Origin: an uncultured Muribaculaceae bacterium
Lineage (GTDB): Bacteria; Bacteroidota; Bacteroidia; Bacteroidales; Muribaculaceae
Assembly: GCA_910579995.1 (NCBI GenBank)
Contig: CAJTWH010000014.1
Location: 17,432-81,431 of the forward strand
Direction: 5' to 3'
DNA: 64,000 nucleotides
In this document: positions 43,616 through 52,190 of the stretch, one piece after another
Layout: every line of letters starts with the position of its first letter
Position numbering within the stretch: position 1 is the first letter of the stretch
Notes under the pieces: generated by a model
Databases searched by the model: none
What the model saw: the letters and a program-made list of their open reading frames with translations, nothing else
Told to the model about the DNA's origin: nothing
Made by a program: the position numbers and the translations under genes

Positions 43616-45310
43616 ATGAAAAAGATACTTTTCCTATCTATATTCCTCCCCCTGTGTGGTTTTGCACAGGACCTTTCTACCGAGGTCGTGGTAGACCGCA
43701 CTGTCGTTGTCGATCTTCCCGAAGCCTCGCCACTGCCCGGTGTCGGGCCGGCTTTGTCCTTGCCGCAGCGCGACAGCCACAACCTGCAGCTTTCCGATTA
43801 TACCCTTGCCGCCGATTTCGCCCCCGGAGTGGTGCGGACGGCCACGCCTCCATTTACCGGCATAGCTGTGCCTCCGGCTTACCGCGGATTCGCTTGGCTG
43901 GGATATTTCCCGACGTATAATCTCGGCGCGGGAGTGGGGTATAAGGTGCTCGACAGCGCCGCCGATCGCCTCAATGTTGCCGCCGGTTTCGAGGGAGCCT
44001 CGTGGCATGGTCTCGGTAACTCCGAGACTAAACCGTCGCAGCGCTACAACTCATTTGATATCCTTGCCGACTACAGCCATATCTTCAAATCCGGCCTCAA
44101 GCTCTATGCCAAGGCCGACTATGGCCACGACGCGCTCAGCGTGCCGTATTTCTCGACTATCGTCGGCGACGCGCCCCAATCCTACGACCATGCTGCTTTC
44201 GAGGCCGGTGTTGCGCGGGAGGGTAATATAAGCTATGAGGCACGCGCTTTCTACCGGCTGTTCAATGTTAATGATAAAGTATTTACGTGGTCTCCCTACG
44301 CCTCTGTTTCGGGCTCGCTTGCCTATCCCGGAGCGCGCGAGAGTCATTTCGGCGTAGACGGAAGTCTGTCGGTTCGCATGCGTTCAACGTCGGTATTCCG
44401 TCTTGGCATTGAGGTCGAAGGTTTCAATACCAGAGGCTTTTTCCCGCGATATAGCGATATCGGCGAGCGCGATGTGCATGCTTGGAACATAGGACTTGAT
44501 CCGTCGTTCAGATTCTCTGCCGGCAACTTTGATGTGCGCCTCGGCCTCCAAGTCGATTTCAGCGAGCACACAGATGGCTTTGAATTCCGCATAGCCCCCG
44601 ACTGCGGCGTTGTCTGGCATGCCGCAGGCTGGGCTGAGGTTTATGCTGAGGCTACAGGAGGCCAACGCTACAACAGTCTCTACGATATCTATAATTACTC
44701 CGTATTTGCCCCCGGATCAAGCGTATACGAGACAATGAGCACGCGCATTGACTTCCTCGCCGGCATACGCTTGGGGTCGTTCGGCGGTTTCAGTGCCGAT
44801 ATACATGGCGGTTATGCTGATACTGAAGATGTGCCAATGCCGGGGGTATTCGTATATTCCGACGGCCGCGCAGTGTCGTGTTTCGCAGGCCGTCATGTTT
44901 ATGGCTGGCGTGCCGGAGCGAGCTTTTCTTATAGTTATGCTGATATAGTGAAAGCGCGTGTCGACGCCGACCTCTATCCCCACGGCGAAGGCCGCGGCTA
45001 TTGGCAGAATATCGACAATGCACGCGCTGCAATCAATGCACAGGTGACAGTCAAGGCCACCGACCGACTATCTGTAGGTCTCGCTTACAAACTCCGCTCT
45101 CGCCGCGCTGCTTACTATGGCTACGATAACACCACGCTCTATGACCTCGGCAATATCTATGACCTTGGAGTCAACGCCACATATCGCTTCTCTGACCGCC
45201 TGAGTTTCTTCGGCCGCTTCGACAATCTCCTTGCGCACCGCTATCTTATAATGCCCGGCATTCAGAGCCAACGTGTCCACGGTCTTGTGGGTGCGACGTA
45301 TATGTTCTGA
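43616..45310 (+). CDS. Outer-membrane beta-barrel protein, TonB-receptor-like
   Basis: A 564-residue protein with a signal peptide (MKKILFLSIFLPLCGFAQ) and a largely beta barrel body. Strands alternate with aromatic girdles (FSYSYADIVKARVDADLYPH; LSVGLAYKLRSRRAAYYGYD) and it ends RVHGLVGATYMF, with the terminal Phe expected of outer-membrane barrels. A plug domain is not evident at this length; the first 70 residues are an N-terminal part with no clear match. It follows the TPR gene after 42 nt and is closed by a strong terminator. Confidence 0.8.
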   Translation: MKKILFLSIFLPLCGFAQDLSTEVVVDRTVVVDLPEASPLPGVGPALSLPQRDSHNLQLSDYTLAADFAPGVVRTATPPFTGIAVPPAYRGFAWLGYFPTYNLGAGVGYKVLDSAADRLNVAAGFEGASWHGLGNSETKPSQRYNSFDILADYSHIFKSGLKLYAKADYGHDALSVPYFSTIVGDAPQSYDHAAFEAGVAREGNISYEARAFYRLFNVNDKVFTWSPYASVSGSLAYPGARESHFGVDGSLSVRMRSTSVFRLGIEVEGFNTRGFFPRYSDIGERDVHAWNIGLDPSFRFSAGNFDVRLGLQVDFSEHTDGFEFRIAPDCGVVWHAAGWAEVYAEATGGQRYNSLYDIYNYSVFAPGSSVYETMSTRIDFLAGIRLGSFGGFSADIHGGYADTEDVPMPGVFVYSDGRAVSCFAGRHVYGWRAGASFSYSYADIVKARVDADLYPHGEGRGYWQNIDNARAAINAQVTVKATDRLSVGLAYKLRSRRAAYYGYDNTTLYDLGNIYDLGVNATYRFSDRLSFFGRFDNLLAHRYLIMPGIQSQRVHGLVGATYMF

Positions 45311-45326
45311 TATTACTCAGGGCGGT

Positions 45327-45362
45327 AAAATAAAAAAGAGGCATGAGCCTCTTTTTTATTTT
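45327..45362. terminator. Bidirectional terminator
   Basis: A 16-bp stem, AAAATAAAAAAGAGGC paired with GCCTCTTTTTTATTTT over the loop ATGA. T-runs on both strands serve the rightward barrel gene and the leftward AlbA-like remnant. Confidence 0.92.
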
Positions 45363-45540
45363 AGTGTCAGTCGCAGATTTCCCAATGCCCGCCCTTGTCC
45401 GGCCCGACACGACGAATCTTGCCGGCTTCTCTGAGTTTTCTTATTTGAAGTTTTATTGCATCAGGCGTTACCTCACATGCCTCTGCTAATTTCTTTCTCG
45501 AAATATTAGGATTTTCTGATATTAGTGTAATTATTTTCTG

Positions 45541-45750
45541 GGTAGTTTTCTGTGTAGATTCTTCTTCGTATTCAGTTTTCTGGGTAGTTTTCTCTGAACC
45601 GTTCAGGTCACTTGCTTCATTATCCTCAGTTTTCTGGGTAGTTTTCTCTGAACCGTTCAGGTCACTTGCTTCATTATCCTCAGTTTTCTGGGTAGTTTTC
45701 TGTGTAGATTCTTCTTCGTATTCGGTTTTCTGGGTAGTTTTCTCTGAACT
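45541..45750 (-). repeat. In-frame tandem repeats in the AlbA-like remnant
   Basis: Two identical 54-nt units (45573-45626 and 45627-45680), each encoding SEKTTQKTEDNEASDLNG. They are flanked by two near-identical 60-nt units at 45541-45600 and 45691-45750 encoding EKTTQKTEYEEESTQKTT. The pattern is a compound minisatellite that keeps frame (18 residues per unit). Confidence 0.85.
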
Positions 45751-45991
45751 TTTCAGGTCACTTCTCCATAAAATTACCCTGAACTGGTCGCCGCTGACTT
45801 CGTTGCGGAATTCGATATTGTCGTCAGATTGCAAAGCGCGGATAATACCGGAGCCGAGGCCGCGGTAATCCATCGTCTTCGCACAAAGAGTGGCAATGAG
45901 CTGATTGCGCTGATAAGCATTTCGAAATCCGACCCATCGTTTATGGCACGGATCAACCGTATACGCAAAGTGGCGGCTTTTCTCTGAGTAG

Positions 45992-46022
45992 TTGTATAAG
46001 ATATATTTTTTGCTTAATTTTG
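45992..46022 (+). promoter_or_regulatory. Promoter of the GH51 gene
   Basis: TTG (45992-45994), 20 nt, TAATTTTG (46015-46022), 32 nt ahead of the start codon. Confidence 0.63.
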
Positions 46023-46054
46023 CATGAATCTCTAAATCACGTAACTTTAATACC

Positions 46055-48466
46055 ATGAAATATATCTCGGTTTTGGCTTTGGCGCTTTCTATGTCGGCGC
46101 TTGCGTCGGCTCAGGATGTGCAGACCTTCTCTTACTCAACGCCCGACGGTAAGTCGGGGCTGCGCGTGGCGTGGCGCAATGATTCATCGGAGCAGTGGCA
46201 GGTGATAAAACGTGATCTCGTGAAGAGCGACTTCGGCTCTTGGGGCGGTGGCAAGAGGATGTATAGCCCGCGTCTGTTCCGCAATGCCTCCGACGGTCTT
46301 TGGACTCTCGTGTTCAATTGCACGCCCGAGGTGACTGCCATAACCACGAGTAAAGCTCTCACTTCATGGACTCCGCAGCGATATCTCGCCTCAGCCGATG
46401 ACCTTCCGGCCGATATGCACTCCGCCGTACGCCTCACTCCCGATACTATCGAAATCGGCGGCACTACATTTACCGGCTATGTGCAGACAATGCCTAAGAG
46501 CCTCGTTGAGTCGGTGATAGCTTTCGACAATGCCGATCGTGCACGTCAGGCACTTTTCAATGAAAAAGCCGCTGACGACGCCGCGCGTTTCGCCGGCATG
46601 CAGCCCGTAAATGTCACCATCACCCCCGAGCCGGCCAAAGCCAAGCCTATATCCGACACTTTCATCGGCATATTTTTCGAGGATATCAACTATGGCGCCG
46701 ACGGAGGCCTCTATGCCGAGCTCATACAGAACCGCGACTTCGAATACACTGCCGCCGACCATAAGGGTTGGGACAGCAAGACGGCATGGAGCGGCGACTT
46801 CGAGGTACTGACCGCCGACCCGATACATGCCAACAACGCGCATTATGCCCGCCTGCAAGCCGGCAACAAACTTGTAAACAACGGCTACGACAGCATTGCC
46901 GTTGTCAAAGGCGAGAGCTACCGCTTCACCGTCAAGGCGCGTGCCCGGCAGCCTCTTGCGCTGAACGTGGCTCTTGTCGACAATGCCGGCAAGGTGCTTG
47001 CTTCTAAGAAAATAAATGTCAAGTCATCGCAGTGGTCAGACTATGCCGTGAGTCTCAAACCATCGGCCTCGGCTACCAATGCCTCGCTGCAACTCTCGGC
47101 TGCAAAAGGCCCGGTAGACCTCGACATGGTGTCGCTCTTCCCTGCCAAGACCTTCCGCGGACGAGCCAACGGTCTTCGCCCCGACCTCGCGCAGACCCTC
47201 GCCGACCTCAAGCCTCGCTTCGTGCGCTTCCCCGGGGGCTGCGTGGCCCATGGCAACGGCGTCGACAATATCTACGACTGGAAAGGCTCTATCGGCCCGC
47301 TCGAAGCCCGCAAGCCCCTCTATAACCTTTGGGGCTATCATCAGACCCGCGGCCTCGGATATCACGAATACTTCCTTTTCTGCGAGGATATCGGAGCCGA
47401 GCCCCTGCCCGTAGTCGCTGCAGGCGTGCCTTGCCAGAACTCGAGCCGCCATGCCCACCACTCGCACAACGACATTACATCGCAAGGTCAGCAGAATGGT
47501 CTGCCATGGGAAGAAATGCCCGATTATGTGCAGGATGTGCTCGACCTGATTGAATACGCCAACGGCGACGTTACCACCGAGTGGGGCGCGCGCCGCGCCG
47601 AGGCCGGACATCCCGAGCCTTTCAATCTCAAATATATTGGCATAGGCAATGAAGACCTTATCGGCGAAGTGTTTGTGCCGCGTTTCAAGATGATCTACGA
47701 CGCCGTGCGCGAGAAATACCCCGAGGTGACAGTCATAGGCACCGTAGGCCCCTTCTTCGAGGGCTCTGACTATGAGGCCGGATGGGAGCTTGCACGCGAG
47801 CTCGACATTCCTATGGTTGACGAGCACTACTACGTTGCCCCGGGCTGGTATATCTACAACCGCGATTTCTACGACAAATATCCCCGCACCGGCACCAAGG
47901 TATACCTCGGTGAATATGCCTCGCATGCTCCCGGCCGCCCCTCTACACTCGAGACAGCACTCTCCATCGCCCTCTATCTCACCGATGTGGAGCGCAATGC
48001 CGATGTGGTGACAATGACCTCTTACGCCCCTCTGCTTGCCAAGAACGGCCACACACAATGGCGTCCCGACCTGATATATTTCGACAATACCTCGGTTTAT
48101 CCTACCGTCGATTATCAGGTACAGAAACTCTACGGCAACAACAGCGGCAACTCATACATGCCCGCGGCTGTAAACATCGCCACCGACAACGATAAAGCCA
48201 AAGCCCGCGTCGGCAGCTCGATAGTAAAAGACGAGGCTACGGGCGACTATATCGTCAAACTTGTCAACATGCTGCCCGTGGCTGCCAATGTCAATCTTGA
48301 CCTCGTGCCCTTGGGCGTGACGGCTGAAAAAGTCATGGCCGAGCAACTTGCCGGCGATCCGGCAGCCACCGACACCGCCGTCAAAAAGGTAGAGATTTCG
48401 CTTCCCGAAGCCGTTTTGCCGCCGTATTCGTTCACCGTGATACGCCTTTCTTCAAAAGCACGCTAA
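46055..48466 (+). CDS. Alpha-L-arabinofuranosidase, GH51
   Basis: A 803-residue secreted glycoside hydrolase. After a signal peptide (MKYISVLALALSMSALASAQ) come about 170 residues that resemble part of a beta-propeller or GH43-like arabinanase module (FGSWGGGKRMYSPRLFRNASD; DGLWTLVFNC), then a carbohydrate-binding-like region, then the GH51 TIM barrel. The acid/base Glu533 lies in GIGNED and the candidate nucleophile Glu620 in VYLGEYAS. The C-terminal beta-sandwich follows. It should remove terminal alpha-L-arabinofuranosyl units from plant hemicellulose or pectin. No polysaccharide-utilisation genes sit beside it. Confidence 0.9.
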   Translation: MKYISVLALALSMSALASAQDVQTFSYSTPDGKSGLRVAWRNDSSEQWQVIKRDLVKSDFGSWGGGKRMYSPRLFRNASDGLWTLVFNCTPEVTAITTSKALTSWTPQRYLASADDLPADMHSAVRLTPDTIEIGGTTFTGYVQTMPKSLVESVIAFDNADRARQALFNEKAADDAARFAGMQPVNVTITPEPAKAKPISDTFIGIFFEDINYGADGGLYAELIQNRDFEYTAADHKGWDSKTAWSGDFEVLTADPIHANNAHYARLQAGNKLVNNGYDSIAVVKGESYRFTVKARARQPLALNVALVDNAGKVLASKKINVKSSQWSDYAVSLKPSASATNASLQLSAAKGPVDLDMVSLFPAKTFRGRANGLRPDLAQTLADLKPRFVRFPGGCVAHGNGVDNIYDWKGSIGPLEARKPLYNLWGYHQTRGLGYHEYFLFCEDIGAEPLPVVAAGVPCQNSSRHAHHSHNDITSQGQQNGLPWEEMPDYVQDVLDLIEYANGDVTTEWGARRAEAGHPEPFNLKYIGIGNEDLIGEVFVPRFKMIYDAVREKYPEVTVIGTVGPFFEGSDYEAGWELARELDIPMVDEHYYVAPGWYIYNRDFYDKYPRTGTKVYLGEYASHAPGRPSTLETALSIALYLTDVERNADVVTMTSYAPLLAKNGHTQWRPDLIYFDNTSVYPTVDYQVQKLYGNNSGNSYMPAAVNIATDNDKAKARVGSSIVKDEATGDYIVKLVNMLPVAANVNLDLVPLGVTAEKVMAEQLAGDPAATDTAVKKVEISLPEAVLPPYSFTVIRLSSKAR

Positions 48467-48483
48467 CTTTTTGCGAAAAAGAT

Positions 48484-48513
48484 TTGCCGTTTCGACAATT
48501 GTGCTTATTTTTG
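48484..48513 (+). promoter_or_regulatory. Promoter of korAB
   Basis: TTG (48484-48486), 19 nt, TATTTTTG (48506-48513), 40 nt ahead of the korA start. Confidence 0.67.
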
Positions 48514-48553
48514 CACCACAAATCGCCTTAATGAATACAAAACTAACACTGCT

Positions 48554-50404
48554 ATGTTGGAGAATACCAATGTAAAAACACTCGATAAAGTGGTTGTCCG
48601 CTTCTCAGGAGACTCCGGCGACGGAATGCAGCTCGCAGGCAACATCTTTACCAATGTGTCGGCCGGCCTTGGCAATCAGGTGTCGACCTTTCCTGACTAT
48701 CCGGCCGAAATCCGCGCCCCGCAGGGCTCGCTCGGCGGCGTGTCGGGCTTTCAGGTGAGTGTCGGCAAGGGAGTGCACACTCCCGGCGACAGCTGCGATG
48801 TGCTCATCTCGATGAATGCCGCTGCCTTGAAGCAGAATCACCGCTTCCTCAAACCCGGCGGCGTGATTATCGTCGACATTGACTCGTTCCGCGAGAGTGA
48901 CCTCAAGAAGGCCAACTATGCCACCGAGAATCCTTTCGAGGAGCTCGGTATCAAGGCTCAGATTGTAGAGGTGCCTGTCACTACAATGACAAAAGCCGCC
49001 CTCGCCGACTCCGGGCTCGACAACAAGGGTATTCTCAAATGCCGCAATATATTCGCCTTAGGCCTTGTGTGCTGGCTCTTCGACCGTCCGCTCGAGGCCG
49101 CACTCCACCATCTTCGCAAGAAATTCGGCAAGAAGCCCGCTGTATTCGAGGCCAATGCAAAGGTTCTTCAGGCAGGCTACGACTACGGCCACAATATCCA
49201 TGCCTCAGTATCTACCTACCGCGTAGAGACCGAAGACCCCAAGCCCGGTATCTACACCGACATCAACGGCAACACCGCCACCGCATGGGGCCTTATCATG
49301 GCGTCCGAGAAGTGCGGACGTCCGCTCTTCCTCGGTTCTTACCCCATAACCCCGGCTACAGATATACTCCACGAGCTTGCAAAGCGCAAGGATCTCGGCG
49401 TGAAAGCATGCCAGATGGAAGATGAGATCGCCGGCGTATGCTCGGCTATCGGCGCTTCGTTTGCCGGCAACCTCGCCGTGACCTCGACCTCAGGCCCCGG
49501 CCTCGCCCTCAAGAGCGAGGGTATCGGCTTGGCTGTCATGGCCGAGCTGCCCCTTGTGGTGATCGATGTGCAGCGCGGCGGTCCCTCTACCGGCCTTCCC
49601 ACCAAGACCGAGCAGACCGACCTCATGCAGGCTCTCTATGGCCGCAACGGCGAGTCGCCCGTGGCTGTCGTCGCACCGGCTTCGCCTACCGACTGCTTCA
49701 CCATGGCTTTCGAGGCTTGCCGCATAGCTGTGGAGCACATGACTCCCGTCATCCTTCTCAGCGACGCCTTCATCGGCAACGGTTCGTCGGCGTGGCGTGT
49801 GCCCGAGGCTGACGAATATCCTGAAATCAAGACTCCCGACGTGCCGGCAGAAAAACTTGTCGACCATACATGGCACCCCTACGACCGCCGCGACAATCTT
49901 GGCCGCTACTGGCCCGTAGGCGGCACTGAAGGCGCCACTCACCGCCTCGGTGGTCTGGAGAAAGACGCCGTGTCGGGCGCTATCTCCAACGACCCCGTCA
50001 ACCATGAGAAGATGGTGAATCTGCGCCGCGAGAAAATAGCACGTATTGCCGATGATATCCCTGCTCTCGAGCTCAACGGCTGCCCCGACGCCGACACTCT
50101 GCTCGTTGGCTGGGGTGGCACCTACGGTCATCTGCGCAGCGCAGTGGAAGAACTCAACGCCGCCGGCAAACCAATCGCCTTGGCTCACTTTAGGTATATC
50201 AACCCCCTGCCGGCAAACACCGCCGACATCATCGCGCGCTACCGCCGTATCATTGTGGCAGAGCTCAACACCGGCATGTTCGCCGACTTCCTGCAGTGCC
50301 GCTATCCCGACGCGCATATTCAGAGAATCAACAAGATACAAGGACAACCTTTCTCGGTCGGCGAAATCGTTGACCGCGTAACAAAATATATGGAGGAGGA
50401 CTAA
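48554..50404 (+). CDS. korA: 2-oxoglutarate:ferredoxin oxidoreductase, fused gamma-alpha subunit
   Basis: A 616-residue subunit. Residues 10-190 are the gamma (CoA-binding) domain (VVVRFSGDSGDGMQLAGN), and the rest is the alpha domain with GNTATAWGLIMASEKCGRPL, YPITPATDIL and ASTSGPG-like TSTSGPGLALKSEG. With KorB it converts 2-oxoglutarate and CoA to succinyl-CoA with reduction of ferredoxin. Close homologues act on other 2-oxoacids, so the substrate is probable rather than certain. korB starts 3 nt after the stop. No separate delta (ferredoxin-like) subunit is present. Confidence 0.92.
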   Translation: MLENTNVKTLDKVVVRFSGDSGDGMQLAGNIFTNVSAGLGNQVSTFPDYPAEIRAPQGSLGGVSGFQVSVGKGVHTPGDSCDVLISMNAAALKQNHRFLKPGGVIIVDIDSFRESDLKKANYATENPFEELGIKAQIVEVPVTTMTKAALADSGLDNKGILKCRNIFALGLVCWLFDRPLEAALHHLRKKFGKKPAVFEANAKVLQAGYDYGHNIHASVSTYRVETEDPKPGIYTDINGNTATAWGLIMASEKCGRPLFLGSYPITPATDILHELAKRKDLGVKACQMEDEIAGVCSAIGASFAGNLAVTSTSGPGLALKSEGIGLAVMAELPLVVIDVQRGGPSTGLPTKTEQTDLMQALYGRNGESPVAVVAPASPTDCFTMAFEACRIAVEHMTPVILLSDAFIGNGSSAWRVPEADEYPEIKTPDVPAEKLVDHTWHPYDRRDNLGRYWPVGGTEGATHRLGGLEKDAVSGAISNDPVNHEKMVNLRREKIARIADDIPALELNGCPDADTLLVGWGGTYGHLRSAVEELNAAGKPIALAHFRYINPLPANTADIIARYRRIIVAELNTGMFADFLQCRYPDAHIQRINKIQGQPFSVGEIVDRVTKYMEED

Positions 50405-50407
50405 GCC

Positions 50408-51424
50408 ATGTCAGAAACAACATACACCCCTTCAGACTACAAGAGCGATCAGGCCGTGCGCTGGTGTCCCGGCTGCGGCGACCACGCTATCCTCAACACC
50501 CTCCACAAGGCTATGGCTACGCTGGGCATTGCGCCTCACCGCACCGCCGTCATCTCAGGTATCGGCTGCAGCTCGCGCCTGCCTTACTACATGAATACCT
50601 ACGGCTTCCACACCATCCATGGCCGCGCCGCCGCAGTGGCTACTGGCTATAAGGTGGCGAATCCTGAAATGACCGTATGGCAGATTTCGGGCGACGGCGA
50701 CGGCCTCGCAATCGGCGGTAACCACTTCATACATGCCGTGCGCCGAAATGTGGATATCAACATCATTCTCTTCAACAATAAGATCTACGGCCTCACAAAA
50801 GGCCAGTATTCGCCTACGAGTGACCGCGGTTTCGTATCGAAATCAAGCCCTTACGGCACTGTTGAAGACCCCTTCATCCCGGCAGAACTCGTATTCGGTG
50901 CGCGTGGCAACTTCTTCGCCCGCTCTATCGACGTAGAACTCGCCACCTCGCAGGAAGTTCTCGTTGCCGCCGCCCGCCACAAAGGCACATCGGTAGTGGA
51001 GATACTTCAGAACTGCGTGATTTTCAACAATGGTATCCACAACCCCATCACCGACCGCGCTGTCCGCGCCGAGCGCACTATCACACTGCACCATGGCGAG
51101 AAAATGCTCTTCGGCCCCAACAAAGAGCGCGGCCTCGTGCGCGATGGCTTCCTGCTCAAGGCTGTCACCGTTGGTGAGGACGGATACACCATCGACGATG
51201 TTCTCGTTCACGACGCCCATACCCCGTCCAACTTCCTCCATCAGCAACTCGCCATGATGGATGGCCTCGGCGAGCTTCCCCTCGCCCTCGGCGTGATACG
51301 CGACGTCGCCGCTCCCTCCTACGAAGACGGAGTCACCGAGCAGGTGGCAGAGGTAAAAGCACGCAAAGGCTTCGACACCCTCCGCTCGATGATTCTCGCC
51401 GGCGAAACTTGGGAAGTGAAATAA
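50408..51424 (+). CDS. korB: 2-oxoglutarate:ferredoxin oxidoreductase, beta subunit
   Basis: A 338-residue TPP-binding subunit. Cysteines for the iron-sulfur cluster are in RWCPGCGDHA, GIGCSSR, and a later Cys (LQNCVIF). The TPP-binding motif is GDGDGLAIGGNH with NNKIYGLTKGQ downstream. It forms the catalytic core with KorA. The transcript should end at the hairpin at 51501-51528. Confidence 0.93.
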   Translation: MSETTYTPSDYKSDQAVRWCPGCGDHAILNTLHKAMATLGIAPHRTAVISGIGCSSRLPYYMNTYGFHTIHGRAAAVATGYKVANPEMTVWQISGDGDGLAIGGNHFIHAVRRNVDINIILFNNKIYGLTKGQYSPTSDRGFVSKSSPYGTVEDPFIPAELVFGARGNFFARSIDVELATSQEVLVAAARHKGTSVVEILQNCVIFNNGIHNPITDRAVRAERTITLHHGEKMLFGPNKERGLVRDGFLLKAVTVGEDGYTIDDVLVHDAHTPSNFLHQQLAMMDGLGELPLALGVIRDVAAPSYEDGVTEQVAEVKARKGFDTLRSMILAGETWEVK

Positions 51425-51432
51425 ATATTCAC

Positions 51433-51452
51433 GTTTCGCCCGCGGGCGAAAC
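51433..51452. repeat. Perfect 20-bp REP-like palindrome after korB
   Basis: GTTTCGCCCGCGGGCGAAAC is fully self-complementary. It shares the outer GTTTCGC/GCGAAAC arms with the palindromes at 27980 and 27756. It is followed by a partial family II repeat. Confidence 0.78.
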
Positions 51453-51456
51453 ATGA

Positions 51457-51500
51457 GGTTTAAAGCGCTTTCAGCGCAGTTTATACAGTTTAAAAAGTTT
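51457..51500 (+). repeat. Partial composite repeat (family II), copy 3
   Basis: Carries the left core of the family: GGTTTAAAGCGCTTTCAGCG followed by CAGTTTA and TTTAAAAAGTTTA. The right half, with AAACTCAAAATAAACAAG, is missing, replaced by the korAB terminator. Confidence 0.75.
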
Positions 51501-51528
51501 AAAGCAGGCCGCACCCGCGGCCTGCTTT
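51501..51528 (+). terminator. Terminator of korAB
   Basis: AAAGCAGGCCGC pairs perfectly with GCGGCCTGCTTT over ACCC (12 bp), followed by TTATGTTT. Confidence 0.85.
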
Positions 51529-51623
51529 ATGTTTGATAAGATAATATACTGAAAAATCGGACGCGGCGCGGCCGCCTCTCTATCGACTCGTTTTACCATG
51601 TTAATCAGATATGAGAGGTAAGT

Positions 51624-51732
51624 CGCTCAGCTACGCCGAGCGTGTATCGGGTACTGCAACAAAACCCATGGCAGCGCACAGCTACGCGGTGCTTGCCATG
51701 GGCTACACGGAGTCTCGACAGCTACGCCGTCG
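51624..51732. repeat. Three hairpins sharing one loop sequence
   Basis: CGCTC-AGCTACGCC-GAGCG (51624-51642), GCAC-AGCTACGCG-GTGC (51676-51692) and CGAC-AGCTACGCC-GTCG (51716-51732). The loop is almost constant; the stems differ but all pair perfectly. The middle one is nested in a further stem, CCCATGGCA/TGCCATGGG (51665-51702). The third overlaps the stop codon of the leftward small gene. Confidence 0.75.
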
Positions 51733-52063
51733 TCTGCTGCTCCGCAGCGATATACTGAGTCTTTTTGCCGAGCTCATATCCGTCTACACTTTTGAGGCGG
51801 TACACTTTGCCGGTGTTGTTGCCGACAAGCTCCATATTGCCGAGGAGGCACCAGTAATCGGGGCGATAGACAAACGAGTAGTCAATTACGGTGGCGGTGT
51901 CGGTGAGCTCGATGGCGCGCAGGATTGTGTGGGTAGAAATGGTCTCTTCACAAAACGGCTGTTCGATTCTTCGGCCTGTGGGCTCTGTGGCCGCGATATC
52001 GTCGGCCATTGCAAAAACCGTAAGTGCAGTCAGGATTGTTGCAGATAATTTTTTCATCAGCAT
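51722..52063 (-). CDS. Small secreted protein, unknown
   Basis: A 113-residue protein with a signal peptide (MLMKKLSATILTALTVFAMA) and a beta-rich mature part (FCEETISTHTILRAIELTDT; ATVIDYSFVYRPDYWCLLGN; GKVYRLKSVDGYELGK). No lipobox. Not recognised. The start at 52063 (or 52057) fits the promoter at 52089-52119; the longer open frame to 52231 runs through that promoter and the terminator behind it. Its last codons lie in the third hairpin of the AGCTACGCC array. Confidence 0.65.
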   Translation of the reverse strand: MLMKKLSATILTALTVFAMADDIAATEPTGRRIEQPFCEETISTHTILRAIELTDTATVIDYSFVYRPDYWCLLGNMELVGNNTGKVYRLKSVDGYELGKKTQYIAAEQQTTA

Positions 52064-52088
52064 AATGGTTGATTTTGGTTTGCACGTG

Positions 52089-52119
52089 CAAAAATAGCTG
52101 ATATTTACCGAATATCCAA
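52089..52119 (-). promoter_or_regulatory. Promoter of the small secreted protein
   Basis: Minus-strand TTG (52119-52117), 20 nt, TATTTTTG (52096-52089), 26 nt ahead of the start codon. Confidence 0.65.
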
Positions 52120-52146
52120 GAAAATCCACACTCTGCCCGGCCGAAA

Positions 52147-52177
52147 AAAAACGGCGCCCGGAGAGGGCGCCGTTTTT
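52147..52177 (-). terminator. Terminator of the VWA gene
   Basis: AAAAACGGCGCCC pairs with GGGCGCCGTTTTT over a 5-nt loop (13 bp), with T-runs on both sides. It lies 13 nt after the VWA stop. Confidence 0.9.
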
Positions 52178-52190
52178 GCATATAGCTGTT

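Larger units (their letters stand above)
45367..46056 (-). pseudogene. C-terminal remnant of an AlbA/AAA_4-type ATP-binding protein
   Basis: A 229-residue open frame. The segment KRWVGFRNAYQRNQLIATLC followed by MDYRGLGSGIIRAL resembles the last part of the putative AlbA_2/AAA_4 ATP-binding protein family, which is usually 400-500 residues long; the N-terminal ATPase part is missing. The C-terminal part is a winged-helix segment (ITLISENPNISRKKLAEACE) after a repeat-rich linker with several TTQKTE units. The apparent start at 46056 coincides with the start codon of the divergent GH51 gene, and the GH51 promoter lies inside it, so this is probably a gene remnant. Confidence 0.6.

Noticed and set aside
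51611..52048. 145-codon plus-strand open frame over the AGCTACGCC hairpins
   Set aside because: Runs antisense to the small secreted gene, which has a signal peptide and a matching promoter; the plus frame has neither.
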